Origin: Woeseiaceae bacterium | Lineage (GTDB): Bacteria; Pseudomonadota; Gammaproteobacteria; Steroidobacterales; Woeseiaceae | Direction of reading: 5' to 3' | Length of the DNA stretch: 64,000 bases | Assembly: GCA_021773115.1 (NCBI GenBank) | Contig: JAJFKS010000034.1 | Location: 124,001-188,000 of the forward strand | Shown here: one piece after another, positions 1 to 8,413 of the stretch | How the letters are laid out: the number at the start of each line of letters is the position of its first letter | Position numbering within the stretch: the first letter of the stretch is position 1 | Program-made: the position numbers and the translations under genes | Notes under the pieces: generated by a model | What the model was told of the DNA's origin: nothing | What the model saw: the letters and a program-made list of their open reading frames with translations, nothing else | The model's database searches: none

Positions 1-6
1 AAACTC

Positions 7-225
7 ATGTCACTTGAACGATCAATTATGGCTTTCGCCGGATTTATGGTTCTGCTTTCACTCAGCTTGACCTACTTCGTGCATCCATACTTTGTGTGGC
101 TGACCGTCTTTGTCGGCGCAAATCTTTTTCAAAGTGCCTTCACCGGATTTTGTCCGATTGGAATGCTAATGCACAAACTGGGCATCAAGAGTGAGCGGGA
201 ACAGGTTCTGTCAAGCAATGCCTGA
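7..225 (+). CDS. YgaP-like inner membrane protein (DUF2892)
   Basis: A 72-residue protein with two hydrophobic helices (about residues 8-25 and 28-47). Between and after them is the motif FTGFCPIGMLM followed by a short charged tail, which is the pattern of the DUF2892 / YgaP transmembrane domain. In E. coli this domain is fused to a rhodanese, and stand-alone copies like this one are common. The function is not defined; a link to sulfur or sulfide handling is inferred from family neighbours only. The gene lies at the window edge, so an upstream extension cannot be excluded. It is followed by the remnant of a cytochrome b gene. Confidence 0.75.
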   Translation: MSLERSIMAFAGFMVLLSLSLTYFVHPYFVWLTVFVGANLFQSAFTGFCPIGMLMHKLGIKSEREQVLSSNA

Positions 226-263
226 TTCTGTCTGAATATCCGTAGTGAACGTATGGCGAAATA

Positions 264-480
264 ATGAGAATTCTTCCGCCGGTCGGGCGTGGCTACACTG
301 ACGGGCTTCGTCAGTATGTTCGCGGCTTTTTGCGCGGAGATGCACCGAGCTACCTTGGCCACCACCCGCTGGGTCGCTTGATGTTACTGATTCCACTTCA
401 CATTGCCGGGGTAGTGATTACCGAAATTCGCGAGACGAGCGGTTTGGTTTCGGCAATGATCAGTGGCGAAAAAATGCTTG
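264..480 (+). pseudogene. remnant of a cytochrome b561-type membrane cytochrome
   Basis: The translation contains GDAPSYLGHHPLG, then a helix ending HIAGVVITEIRE, then SGLVSAMISGEK. This matches the last part of small b561/thiosulfate-reductase-type cytochrome b proteins, where the final helix carries a heme-ligand histidine (PLHIAGVV). The first two or three helices and the N-terminus are absent. After residue ~75 the reading frame runs into unrelated sequence that includes a terminator hairpin. I read it as a 3' fragment of a lost gene rather than a working protein. Confidence 0.6.
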
Positions 481-576
481 CGGAATTCCCGAAAGACGAA
501 ACCGAATCGCGATCAGGCGATAAGGAGTATATGACGGAGCTGTGCTTTTTCCGGTGGCGGTGTGATCGCGTGCGGC

Positions 577-615
577 CACCCGAGGCTGCTTACAGGGAAG
601 CCCGGGTGTTTTTTT
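577..615 (+). terminator. Rho-independent terminator
   Basis: A 10-bp GC-rich stem (CACCCG then GGCT, pairing with AGCCCGGGTG, one bulged A) encloses an 11-nt loop and is followed by seven T residues. It would end transcription coming from the cytochrome b remnant side, ahead of the DUF5666 gene. Confidence 0.65.
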
Positions 616-691
616 GGCGTGATCATACTGCGCACCATCCAATCGTAAAGGTTTTTTTACAAACGCAATGGTATTCAGGAGGTGTAAGACG

Positions 692-2167
692 ATGAACAGC
701 ATTAAACAATTTGTGGTGCTGACTGCTGCAGCGCTCGCGCTGGCGCTCGCCGGCTGCGACAGTAGCAGCAACAGCAACAGCAGCACGCCACCGGTTGCCG
801 TACCGCCCGCTACGGTGACCGATGTTGTGTCAGTTGGTGTCATTTCAGGCTTTGGCAGCGTGATTGTGGGCGGCGTCGAATACAACACCGATGCGTCGAC
901 AGTAGTAATGGACGATGCGCCGGGTATTCTTGCCGACCTAAAAATTGGCATGGTGGTATCCATTCACGGCACGGTCGACGACAACTCTGGCGCGGCTACT
1001 GCGAGCGACATTAAATTCGTCGACGATGCCGATGGCATCATTACGAGCATCGACCGGCTAAACAACAGCTTTGTCATTCTCGGTCGAACGGTGTTGGTGG
1101 ACGAACTCACGGTTTTCGATAACGCCACATTTACCACCCTCGCCGTGGGCAACGTAGTGCAAGTCAGCGGCTTATGGCGCAGTCAGGAGCGAATTCAAGC
1201 CACGCACATCGAGCGCAAGGCCAATAGCTATACGGCAGGAATGGACATCGAGGTTAAAGGTGTAATCAACAGTCTGAATACGGCCCTGAAGCAATTTAGC
1301 ATTGGTACACAGTTGTGTGACTACTCAAGCGCCATGCTGGAACTCGGTGGCGCGACGCTTTCTGACGGCCTTTACGTTGAAGTTGCCAGCACCACTGCAT
1401 TGTCAAATGGCGATTTGATCCTTGATCGGATACGGGCGCGCGACCAGGATCAGGACCGAGATCGGCTGTGCGACTCCGATTGCGATTTTGAGCTGGAGGG
1501 ATACATCACGCGCTTCGTCTCGCCGACTGATTTCGATATCGATGGCTATCCCGTATCCACGACCGACGCGACGAACTACGTAAACGGCTCCGTTGACGAG
1601 CTGGCACTCGATGCCAGAGTCGCTGCGGAAGGGACGCTTGATGCGAACGACATCCTGATGGCCGATACGATCGTATTTCGGCATGCGGCTTTGGTGCAGA
1701 TCGAAGCGGACATAGAATCGATTGATGCGACCAGCTCATCCGTCACGCTTCTCGGTATCAACGTGGCAACAAACGAATTCACCGTTTTCCGTGATGGCAG
1801 CGGCATGACTATGCGGGAGTTTGGACTGGACGACCTCGCGGTTGGTGATCGTATTGAGATCCGTGCGTACATGGATGGCAGCACTTTGGTCGCAACCCGA
1901 TTGGACCGCGACGACGCAGATGACACTGTCACGCTGAAGGCGCTTGTCGAGACGGTTTCCCAGCCGACGCTAACTCTGCTCGGCATCACCGTGGTATCGG
2001 ATCAGAACACGGTCTTCCGGAATCTGGGGCAGGATGTTACCGACGCCGATTCGTTCTTTGCAGCGGTGATGATGGACAGCGTCGTAAAGGCTGAAGGTAC
2101 CTATAACGGCTCATCCATTCTCGCCAGCCAGTTGTACCTCAGGGACTGCGACAACAGTTGCCTGTGA
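692..2167 (+). CDS. DUF5666-repeat lipoprotein
   Basis: A 491-residue protein. The start is fixed by AGGAGGT eight bases ahead of the ATG; an earlier in-frame ATG at 668 lies upstream of this site and is not used. The N-terminus is a lipoprotein signal with lipobox LALAGC followed by a Ser/Asn-rich linker, so it is probably anchored in the outer or inner membrane. The remainder is about six beta-rich repeats of roughly 70 residues, each with a G-x-I-x-x-(F/I) strand, a (V/I)-x-(V/I)-(L/G) strand and a TVF or DAT turn, typical of DUF5666. An Asp/Arg-rich patch (DQDQDRDR) and two pairs of cysteines lie in the middle and at the end. No enzymatic motif is visible. A surface or matrix role is inferred. 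Confidence 0.75.
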   Translation: MNSIKQFVVLTAAALALALAGCDSSSNSNSSTPPVAVPPATVTDVVSVGVISGFGSVIVGGVEYNTDASTVVMDDAPGILADLKIGMVVSIHGTVDDNSGAATASDIKFVDDADGIITSIDRLNNSFVILGRTVLVDELTVFDNATFTTLAVGNVVQVSGLWRSQERIQATHIERKANSYTAGMDIEVKGVINSLNTALKQFSIGTQLCDYSSAMLELGGATLSDGLYVEVASTTALSNGDLILDRIRARDQDQDRDRLCDSDCDFELEGYITRFVSPTDFDIDGYPVSTTDATNYVNGSVDELALDARVAAEGTLDANDILMADTIVFRHAALVQIEADIESIDATSSSVTLLGINVATNEFTVFRDGSGMTMREFGLDDLAVGDRIEIRAYMDGSTLVATRLDRDDADDTVTLKALVETVSQPTLTLLGITVVSDQNTVFRNLGQDVTDADSFFAAVMMDSVVKAEGTYNGSSILASQLYLRDCDNSCL

Positions 2168-2303
2168 ATCGCCCGATGGCAAATCAACCCGAACGTGAAG
2201 TGTGATGGTCCGAAGTGCGATGGTCGCTGATAAGGGCGGCTCCGCCACGAATAAGGAATTTATCGCCATTGGATAAGAGTCACCTGCAATCCCGATTACT
2301 GAT

Positions 2304-2696
2304 CTAAAGCCAATTTTGCACTTTCAGATCTTGAACGCGCCGAAACTCCTTCTCATTACCAGTGATGATGGTGAGATCGGACGCCAATCCGTGTGCTGCG
2401 ATGAGTAGATCGTTGGGGCCGATGGGCGTGCCTTGTTTTTCAAGCGCTACCCGAATCCGCCCGTAGTGGGTGGCGATATCGGACGGCAAGTCGAACACCG
2501 GGATCGCCTCGAGAATCGTTTCGACCTGCCGCCGAAGCCGGGAGGAGCCCCGTTTGCTCAGTCCGTACTCGATTTCACAAGCGACTACGGGATTGATGCC
2601 GAATTCGTCCGATGGCAACTTCGCGACGCGATCTGCTGTGTCTCCCTGCGGATCTCGAGCGATTTCACCAATTACGTTCGTATCCAATAGGTACAT
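2304..2696 (-). CDS. vapC: type II toxin VapC (PIN-domain ribonuclease)
   Basis: A 130-residue PIN domain. It begins YLLDTNVI (first catalytic Asp at residue 5), continues with the acidic CEIEYGL segment, then GPNDLLIAAHG with a second Asp, and ends with the ITGNEKEF strand. VapC proteins are Mg-dependent endoribonucleases that cut tRNA or rRNA when not held by the antitoxin. Its start lies two bases after the vapB stop, so the pair is co-transcribed and translationally close. The final acidic position reads N in TGNEKEF, which is common in this subfamily. Confidence 0.9.
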   Translation of the reverse strand: MYLLDTNVIGEIARDPQGDTADRVAKLPSDEFGINPVVACEIEYGLSKRGSSRLRRQVETILEAIPVFDLPSDIATHYGRIRVALEKQGTPIGPNDLLIAAHGLASDLTIITGNEKEFRRVQDLKVQNWL

Positions 2697-2698
2697 TG

Positions 2699-2944
2699 CT
2701 ATTCCAGAGGGTCTAGATCTAAAGGCTCCAGGTTGTCGATATCGGGAAACGTTTCATTGGCTGGTAGCGGCGATAATTCACCGAGGACCCCAGCCAACTT
2801 TCGTTGCGGTGCCGCTTCTAGGATTAGGCGCTTGCCAACCTTGCGGATAATCACACGCTCACCGGAGAACTCAAATTCTCTGGGAATACGTACGGCTTGG
2901 TTGCGCCCATTCCTAAAAATCCTTGCCTCGCGTTCCTGGGACAT
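2699..2944 (-). CDS. vapB: type II antitoxin VapB (AbrB/SpoVT-like)
   Basis: An 81-residue protein. The N-terminal half (REARIFRNGRNQAVRIPREF) is the swapped-hairpin AbrB-type DNA-binding domain of VapB/VagC antitoxins. The acidic, proline-rich C-terminus (LSPLPANETFP, then an Asp/Glu-rich tail) is the toxin-wrapping part. I chose the inner ATG at 2944 because it starts immediately before the conserved domain; a start five codons upstream is possible. It precedes vapC by two bases and would repress the operon together with the toxin. Confidence 0.88.
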   Translation of the reverse strand: MSQEREARIFRNGRNQAVRIPREFEFSGERVIIRKVGKRLILEAAPQRKLAGVLGELSPLPANETFPDIDNLEPLDLDPLE

Positions 2945-3192
2945 AGCGGCCATCTCCAATCGGTGAATAGCATAGGCCGAAGCATAGGCCTATCGGCAAT
3001 GAATAACAAGCGGCAGCCTTATCGAGGGGTAGGTCCAAAAATGCGGTAAGAGCCCCCGAACCATAATGTCGGGCACCGGCTTGTTACCGAAACAGTGGGA
3101 AGTTCATCTTTTCAGCTGCTGTCGACGACGACGATGGGGTGGAAAATCCCTGATACCAGGCCCAGAAATGGCGCCGCATGACAGTAACCTGA

Positions 3193-3648
3193 TCATTGTG
3201 CGTAGAAATGCTCTTTGAACGACTTGCGGTAATTCTGGTGGCAGGCCAGGCAACTCTGCTGCACCTTGGCGAACGCAGCAATCACCGCGTGCCCGTCGCT
3301 GCGTGCAGCGGCTTCGCCCATGGCCAGGGCGGCCTCGTGGGTCTGGGTGTCGAAGCTACGGAACTTGCCGGCGCCTGTACCCAGCCAGGCGAGGATACGC
3401 ATTTTTTCCCGCATCGGTGGTTGCGGGTGCTTGCCGATTCCAGGCGCGAGTTCGGCCACCTGCGCCCAGTCTTCGCGCGCGATCGCGCTGGTCACAGACT
3501 GCAGGTCGCGTTCGAGTTGCTGCATCACTGCTCGCAGGGCCATGGGGTTTTCCGGTTCGATGGCCCGTGTCGCCTGTGTGGCACCGAAAGCGGTCATTGA
3601 GACGCACAAGGCGGCGGCGAGGATTCGGGGATGTCGGAACAGTGTCAT
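3193..3648 (-). CDS. cytochrome c' (periplasmic c-type cytochrome)
   Basis: 151 residues. It has a signal peptide (residues 1 to ~28, ending ATRA), a four-helix-bundle body, and the heme motif CLACHQNYRKSF near the C-terminus (CxxCH at about 133-137). The C-terminal position of the heme site and the length are those of cytochrome c' / cytochrome c-556. Members bind NO or transfer electrons in the periplasm. It lies 52 bases after the LpxR-like gene on the same strand and may be the last gene of the exporter cluster, although a separate promoter is possible in that gap. Confidence 0.85.
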   Translation of the reverse strand: MTLFRHPRILAAALCVSMTAFGATQATRAIEPENPMALRAVMQQLERDLQSVTSAIAREDWAQVAELAPGIGKHPQPPMREKMRILAWLGTGAGKFRSFDTQTHEAALAMGEAAARSDGHAVIAAFAKVQQSCLACHQNYRKSFKEHFYAQ

Positions 3649-3700
3649 TGGAATTTCCTTGCATTGACGGGCGAGCAGACGAACGGTGGCATCGGAACGA

Positions 3701-4897
3701 TCAGAACTCGAGACTCAGCGCCACCGAGCCGAATTCGTGGTCATCGCCCTGACCGTCGAATTCGCGAGTGCGCCAGACACGCATCACTGCCACGCGGATG
3801 CCGTGGCCGCGCACCAGCCACTGGCTGCTGATGCCCGCGGTCGCCTGTGCGACCCAGGGGCGGCGGTTGACATGGTGGCTGCTGCGGAAAAGATTGCCGT
3901 CAAGAGAAAAATCCCAGGCCACCGCCTTGGCTTCGAAACTGGCGAACGCGTGGGCGCCGGGCCGTGGTGCACGACTTGATTTTGGCTGCGAGGTGCGCAG
4001 TCCGGAGGCTGCCGAGGGCGGGCGGTTTTCGGTGCCGGGGCGGATCGGATAGCTGCCGAAGTCGTTGGGCAGATTCCAGCCACCACGCAGTTCGAAGCCG
4101 ACGCTGGCGGCCGTCTCGATATTGCCTGCCCGCAAGGCGTAGCTGCCGATCATATCGCTGCCCCAACCCGGCGAAACCGCAGCCGTGCCGACGTAGCGTT
4201 TGAACTTGCGTTCCATGGCACCCTGGAACGCCGGCTCGTTATGCAACTGATGATCCCAGCCACCGAAGCGATAAATGCCGCGCAAGCTGTGCACCACGTT
4301 CTGCGATTGCTCGGCCAGCGACCACGGGCCGATAATGCCCAGGGTCAGCTCGCGAGTGTCGAGCATCTCGTATCCTGCGCCTTCTGGATGGACGCGGCGA
4401 TTCCACGCCAGACCCACATAGAGCAATCCCGCGTAAGGTCGATCATCTTCAATCAGGTCCGTCCGGCTGTAATTCTCCGGCGTGTACATGGACTGGCCGA
4501 AGCGGACCACAACATTCTGGGTGTCTGCGGGATTGTCGGCATCGGCCCAGAATCCCGGGTTGACGAACTTGATGAAATTCGCATGCAATCGAACCGGCGC
4601 CGGCAGGCACCCGGACCGCAGCCCGCCGGGGATGTCGTGCGACACCAGCGTGAGTGCCACGCCATTGGTGTAGTTTTGGTCGGTGCCGGTAAACAGGTCG
4701 TTCTCCAAGCGTATCGTTCCGCCACGGAAGGTGATGGCTTCAGCCGGTGTGCAGGCGGTGTCGGCGGCATCGCCACCGTCGGCGCGTGCCTGGGTCGGTA
4801 TCAGGCATAGGCCCATCAGCAGCAACACCGGTTTGCAGCGCGCCAGGATTCCGGTCGGCCACTTCTCGGGCAAGTGGGTTGCTGCACGCCTTATCAT
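3701..4897 (-). CDS. LpxR-like outer membrane lipid A deacylase (DUF2219)
   Basis: 398 residues. A long N-terminal signal ends near ARA-DGG (residue ~40). The mature start carries the family hallmark ENDLFTGTDQNYTNG, followed by DDRPYAGLLYVGLAW, TRELTLGIIGPWS and alternating amphipathic strands ending in the aromatic C-terminus SLEF expected of an outer membrane beta-barrel. LpxR removes the 3'-acyloxyacyl chain of lipid A in a Ca-dependent reaction. Key Asn/Asp of the END motif are present. The ATG overlaps the stop of the LOG gene by one base (TAATG), so it is translationally coupled to the exporter cluster. Confidence 0.8.
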   Translation of the reverse strand: MIRRAATHLPEKWPTGILARCKPVLLLMGLCLIPTQARADGGDAADTACTPAEAITFRGGTIRLENDLFTGTDQNYTNGVALTLVSHDIPGGLRSGCLPAPVRLHANFIKFVNPGFWADADNPADTQNVVVRFGQSMYTPENYSRTDLIEDDRPYAGLLYVGLAWNRRVHPEGAGYEMLDTRELTLGIIGPWSLAEQSQNVVHSLRGIYRFGGWDHQLHNEPAFQGAMERKFKRYVGTAAVSPGWGSDMIGSYALRAGNIETAASVGFELRGGWNLPNDFGSYPIRPGTENRPPSAASGLRTSQPKSSRAPRPGAHAFASFEAKAVAWDFSLDGNLFRSSHHVNRRPWVAQATAGISSQWLVRGHGIRVAVMRVWRTREFDGQGDDHEFGSVALSLEF

Positions 4898-5751
4898 TAC
4901 GCCCCTGCATCATGCCGAGGAGGTCGTCCACCGTAGAAGTCATGAATGACGTCGATGATCTGCTCGGCTGTGTCCACGCAGGTAAAGAGTTCGACATCGT
5001 CCGCGGCAATGAACTGCTCTTCCACCAGGTAGTCAAAATCGATCACCCGACGCCAGAACTCCGTGTTCACCAGAACAATGGGCAAACGTGGCGTCTTTCG
5101 GGTCTGTACGAGGGTAAGAACCTCAAACACTTCATCCAGGGTGCCGTAGCCGCCGGGGAAGGCAACCAGCGCCCTGGCGCGCAGCAGAAAATGCAATTTT
5201 CGCAGCGCAAAGTAGTGAAAACGAAACGCGAGTTCCGGCGTGATGAACGGGTTGGGGGACTGTTCGTGCGGCAGGGTGATATTCAGTCCGATCGAACGTG
5301 CGCCGGCCTCGAATGCACCCCGGTTGGCGGCCTCCATGATACCCGGCCCGCCACCGGTTACGACGACGAAATCACGTCGTTGCTCGCATTGAAAGCGCCG
5401 CGAAATCAGTTCGGAGAAACGTCGTGCCTCCTCGTAGTAGTGGGCATGAGCCAATTGCCGCGTGGCTTCGGCACGTTCCTGCTTCAGCCCGGGTTCTGAA
5501 TGCGTGTCGCAGTCGGCGAGGGTCGCCTGTGCCTCTTCACGGGACACGACACGCGCACTGCCAAACACGACAACCGTTGATTCGATGCCCTGTTTGCGCA
5601 GGCCATATTCGGGCTTGAGCAGTTCCAGTTGCATGCGCAAGGGGCGCAGGTCGTCCTGGGCCAGGAATTCGACATCTTCTTGTGCCAGCCGATAGGCCGG
5701 TCCGTTCAGGATTGCCTCGCGCAAACGATTGCGCTGGTCAGGATCGTTCAT
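4897..5751 (-). CDS. LOG-family nucleotide-binding protein (TIGR00730-like)
   Basis: 284 residues with a Rossmann-like fold. Two diagnostic loops are visible: GGPGIMEAANRGAFEAG and PGGYGTLDEVFE (PGGxGTxxE), the nucleotide-binding and catalytic motifs of LOG phosphoribohydrolases and their lysine-decarboxylase-like relatives. LOG enzymes release a base from a nucleoside 5'-monophosphate. The start at 5751 is chosen because its ATG overlaps the outer membrane factor's TGA (ATGA), a coupling signal; an upstream start 14 codons earlier would run into that gene. Its place inside an efflux operon is unusual, and its physiological substrate here is unknown. Confidence 0.85.
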   Translation of the reverse strand: MNDPDQRNRLREAILNGPAYRLAQEDVEFLAQDDLRPLRMQLELLKPEYGLRKQGIESTVVVFGSARVVSREEAQATLADCDTHSEPGLKQERAEATRQLAHAHYYEEARRFSELISRRFQCEQRRDFVVVTGGGPGIMEAANRGAFEAGARSIGLNITLPHEQSPNPFITPELAFRFHYFALRKLHFLLRARALVAFPGGYGTLDEVFEVLTLVQTRKTPRLPIVLVNTEFWRRVIDFDYLVEEQFIAADDVELFTCVDTAEQIIDVIHDFYGGRPPRHDAGA

Positions 5752-7244
5752 GTGCGTTCTCCCCGGGTTCGAGTCTGCTGGTGCGACAAGCACGTCGCGG
5801 CAGGTGCGCGCGCATCCCAGCCACCACCCAGCGCCTTGAACAACGCCACCAGATCGACGGCGGTGGCGCTGTAAGTGCGGGCGTAAGCATCCTCGGTATC
5901 GCGCAGGAAACGCTCCTCGGCCAGCAAATCGGTGAGCGCGATGTCGCCGGCATCAAAGCGCGTTTTTGCGTGCGTGTAGCTGCGGCGCGCAGCCTCTGTG
6001 GCGACCTGCTGGCGTTGCACTGCTTCAAGGCCATAGCGATAGTTGCTCAGCGCACGCTCCGCATCTCCCAACGCGGCCAGTACAGCCTTTTCGTAAGCGA
6101 GCACGGCCTGCCGTTGACGGGCCTCGCTGGCATGGATCTCAGCGCGGACCCGACCGCCGTCGAACACGCGCCAGGAGATTAGCGGCATGATCGAAAACGT
6201 TTGGCTGGGAGTATCGAACAGATTGCTCGAATCCAGCGACTGGAAGCCACCGCCAGCGCCAATTGTGAGCTTCGGGAACAGCTCCGCGGTGGCGACGCCG
6301 ATGTTGGCGGTACTGGCGGCCACGCGGCGCTCGGCTGCACGAACGTCGGGCCTGCGTCGCAGCAGGTCGGCGCGTTCGCCGACCGGCAAGGCGACAAGTG
6401 CCAGTTCCGGTACGCGGGTGTCGAGCAGCGACAGCTCGCGCTCTGGCGGCGCCCCGAGGAGAACACCCAGACCCAGGGCTGCCGCGCGCTGACGTGCCTC
6501 GATGCCGGGCACGCCAGCGGCGGAGCTGGCAAGGCGCGCCTCTGCTGCGTCGACATCGGCTTGTGCCGCGTCACCGACATCGAAGCGTTTCTGTACCAGA
6601 TCGAACGTCTGCTGCAGCGTATTCACCGAGCCCTCGCGCGCGGCCAGTTCGCGCTGCGCGCCTCGCAAGTTGAAGTAACTACGCGCGACTTCGGCGACGA
6701 CACTGATGCGCACGTCACTGGCGTCGGCCGCTGATGCTTCGACGCTGGCTGTCGCGCTTTCCACTGCGCGCCGGGTACTGCCAAACAGATCAATTTCCCA
6801 GGCAGCATCAAAGCCCACATCGTAAATCGTCTGATCACGCTCGAGGCCCGGGATTGAGCCGATCGGTAGCGGCCCGTTCTCGCTCTGACGGCGTCGGGTC
6901 ACGCTGCTGCTGGCGCCGACCGCGGGTGCGTATCCGCCCGCAGCGCGGTCGCGCAAGGCACGCGCTTCGCCGATGCGCGCCTGCGCCTGGCGCAGGTCGA
7001 GGTTGTCGGACAACGCCGTGGCCACAAGCCGATCCAGCACGGGATCGCCCAGCAATGTCCACCAGGTTGCGAGATCGGCGGGCGCGCCTTCAATATCGGC
7101 AGGCTGGGTCCAACCGCTACCCGTATCAACCGGCGGTGCTTCGTCGTAATCGGGGCCGACAGCACAGGCACCCAGCAGCAACGCAGTCAGCGCGGTGACC
7201 GGCACATGTGCCGAGCGGTTTCGAGCAGGCAAGGTGGTTCTCAT
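5748..7244 (-). CDS. NodT-type outer membrane efflux lipoprotein (TolC family)
   Basis: 498 residues. The start at 7244 has GAAGGAG upstream. The lipobox is LLLGACAVGPDY, and the mature N-terminus ACAVGPDY is the signature of RND-type outer membrane factors (NodT/OprM). Two OEP repeats follow, with long helical hairpins (RQAQARIGEARALRDRAAGG and the mirrored VAASTANIGVATAELFPKLT region). The protein would form the outer membrane channel for the HlyD adaptor and ABC-2 exporter encoded directly upstream. Its stop overlaps the next gene by four bases. Confidence 0.9.
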   Translation of the reverse strand: MRTTLPARNRSAHVPVTALTALLLGACAVGPDYDEAPPVDTGSGWTQPADIEGAPADLATWWTLLGDPVLDRLVATALSDNLDLRQAQARIGEARALRDRAAGGYAPAVGASSSVTRRRQSENGPLPIGSIPGLERDQTIYDVGFDAAWEIDLFGSTRRAVESATASVEASAADASDVRISVVAEVARSYFNLRGAQRELAAREGSVNTLQQTFDLVQKRFDVGDAAQADVDAAEARLASSAAGVPGIEARQRAAALGLGVLLGAPPERELSLLDTRVPELALVALPVGERADLLRRRPDVRAAERRVAASTANIGVATAELFPKLTIGAGGGFQSLDSSNLFDTPSQTFSIMPLISWRVFDGGRVRAEIHASEARQRQAVLAYEKAVLAALGDAERALSNYRYGLEAVQRQQVATEAARRSYTHAKTRFDAGDIALTDLLAEERFLRDTEDAYARTYSATAVDLVALFKALGGGWDARAPAATCLSHQQTRTRGERT

Positions 7245-7285
7245 GACAACTCCTTCATGCAGGGTCTTTGTCGATTGCAGCCCGC

Positions 7286-8410
7286 TCATTGCAGGCGGCC
7301 GCGAACAAACAGGGTGGCCATTGTCAGCGTGACCAGCGCAATCACTGCCAGTGGCCATGTATTGGCGATAATGTCAGACGCCGGCATCGCCTTGAGGAAC
7401 GTGCCTTCGACGATGACCAGAAAGTGCTTCAGCGGAATGGCCTGCGCCATCCACTGCAGCACCGTCGGCATATTTTCAACCGGGGTAGCGAACCCCGACA
7501 TCAGCACCGCCGGCACGCCGATGGCGAAGCTGCCGAGGATGGCCTGTTGCTGCGTTGCCGAGACCGACGAAATCATTAGGCCAATGCCCACCACCGACAA
7601 TATAAAGAGCAGCAGGCTCGGTAGCAGCAGCCCAAACGAGCCCTCGAACGGGACACCAAACGCAAATCGCGCTGCGGCGATCATCATCAACCCCAGCACG
7701 GCGCCGATGGCAAGTGCGGGCATGGTTTTGGCAACGATGATTTCCAGCGTAGTGGTTGGCGACACCAGCAACTGGTCGAAGGTACCGAGCTCGCGTTCAC
7801 GGGCGATCGACAGAGCGGTGATCATGAGCGCACTGAAGAAGACCAGGATGCCCGACAATGCCGGCACCACGAACCAGCGGTAAATCAGGTTGGGATTGAA
7901 CCAGTGGCGGACGACAACTGGGGACGCACCTTGCGGCTCCTTCCTGGCTGCGGTACCCACTTCCGCGGCGATGGCGTTGAGATAGGCAACCGTAATCTGG
8001 CCGGCATTGCTGCGTCGGCCATCGACGATGACCTGTGCGGTCCCGGTACCTTCGGCGGCAATATCGCGTGAAAAGTCCGGCCCCATGTCGAGTGCGGCGA
8101 TCACCTTGCGTCCGTCAATCAGTTCGCGCAATTCGTCACGACTGCGCACCGTATGCACCTCGCTGACAAAATCCGCGGCGCCAACACGCGCCACCATCTC
8201 TTGTGACCATTGACCGGCATCCTGATCGAGGACGGCGATGTGCGCGTTACGGACTTCCAGTGTCGTGGCGAAAGTAAAAATAAACAGTTGCATCAATGGT
8301 GGCATGAACACGATCAGGCGGCTGCGCGGGTCGCGCAGGATGCTGAGCAATTCCTTGACGATCTGCGCGCGCAGACGGGCGTTGGCAAATGTATTGATGA
8401 GTCGGCGCAT
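7286..8410 (-). CDS. ABC-2 type exporter permease (YbhR-like)
   Basis: 374 residues. It has a single N-terminal helix (FMPPLMQLFIFTFA), a ~150-residue periplasmic domain, and five further membrane helices after residue ~170 (for example LSGILVFFSALMITALSIA and LLLPSLLLFILSVVGIGLM). The motif RERELGTFDQLLVSP is the conserved cytoplasmic loop of ABC-2 permeases. It lies three bases after the sister permease and should form a heterodimer with it. By synteny with E. coli ybhGFSR it corresponds to YbhR. Confidence 0.88.
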   Translation of the reverse strand: MRRLINTFANARLRAQIVKELLSILRDPRSRLIVFMPPLMQLFIFTFATTLEVRNAHIAVLDQDAGQWSQEMVARVGAADFVSEVHTVRSRDELRELIDGRKVIAALDMGPDFSRDIAAEGTGTAQVIVDGRRSNAGQITVAYLNAIAAEVGTAARKEPQGASPVVVRHWFNPNLIYRWFVVPALSGILVFFSALMITALSIARERELGTFDQLLVSPTTTLEIIVAKTMPALAIGAVLGLMMIAAARFAFGVPFEGSFGLLLPSLLLFILSVVGIGLMISSVSATQQQAILGSFAIGVPAVLMSGFATPVENMPTVLQWMAQAIPLKHFLVIVEGTFLKAMPASDIIANTWPLAVIALVTLTMATLFVRGRLQ

Positions 8411-8413
8411 TAC

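Noticed and set aside
460-963. 167-residue minus-strand frame over the DUF5666 lipoprotein start
   Set aside because: Antisense shadow of a gene with a strong ribosome site and lipobox; its own composition is a poly-Leu/Ser artefact of repeated codons.
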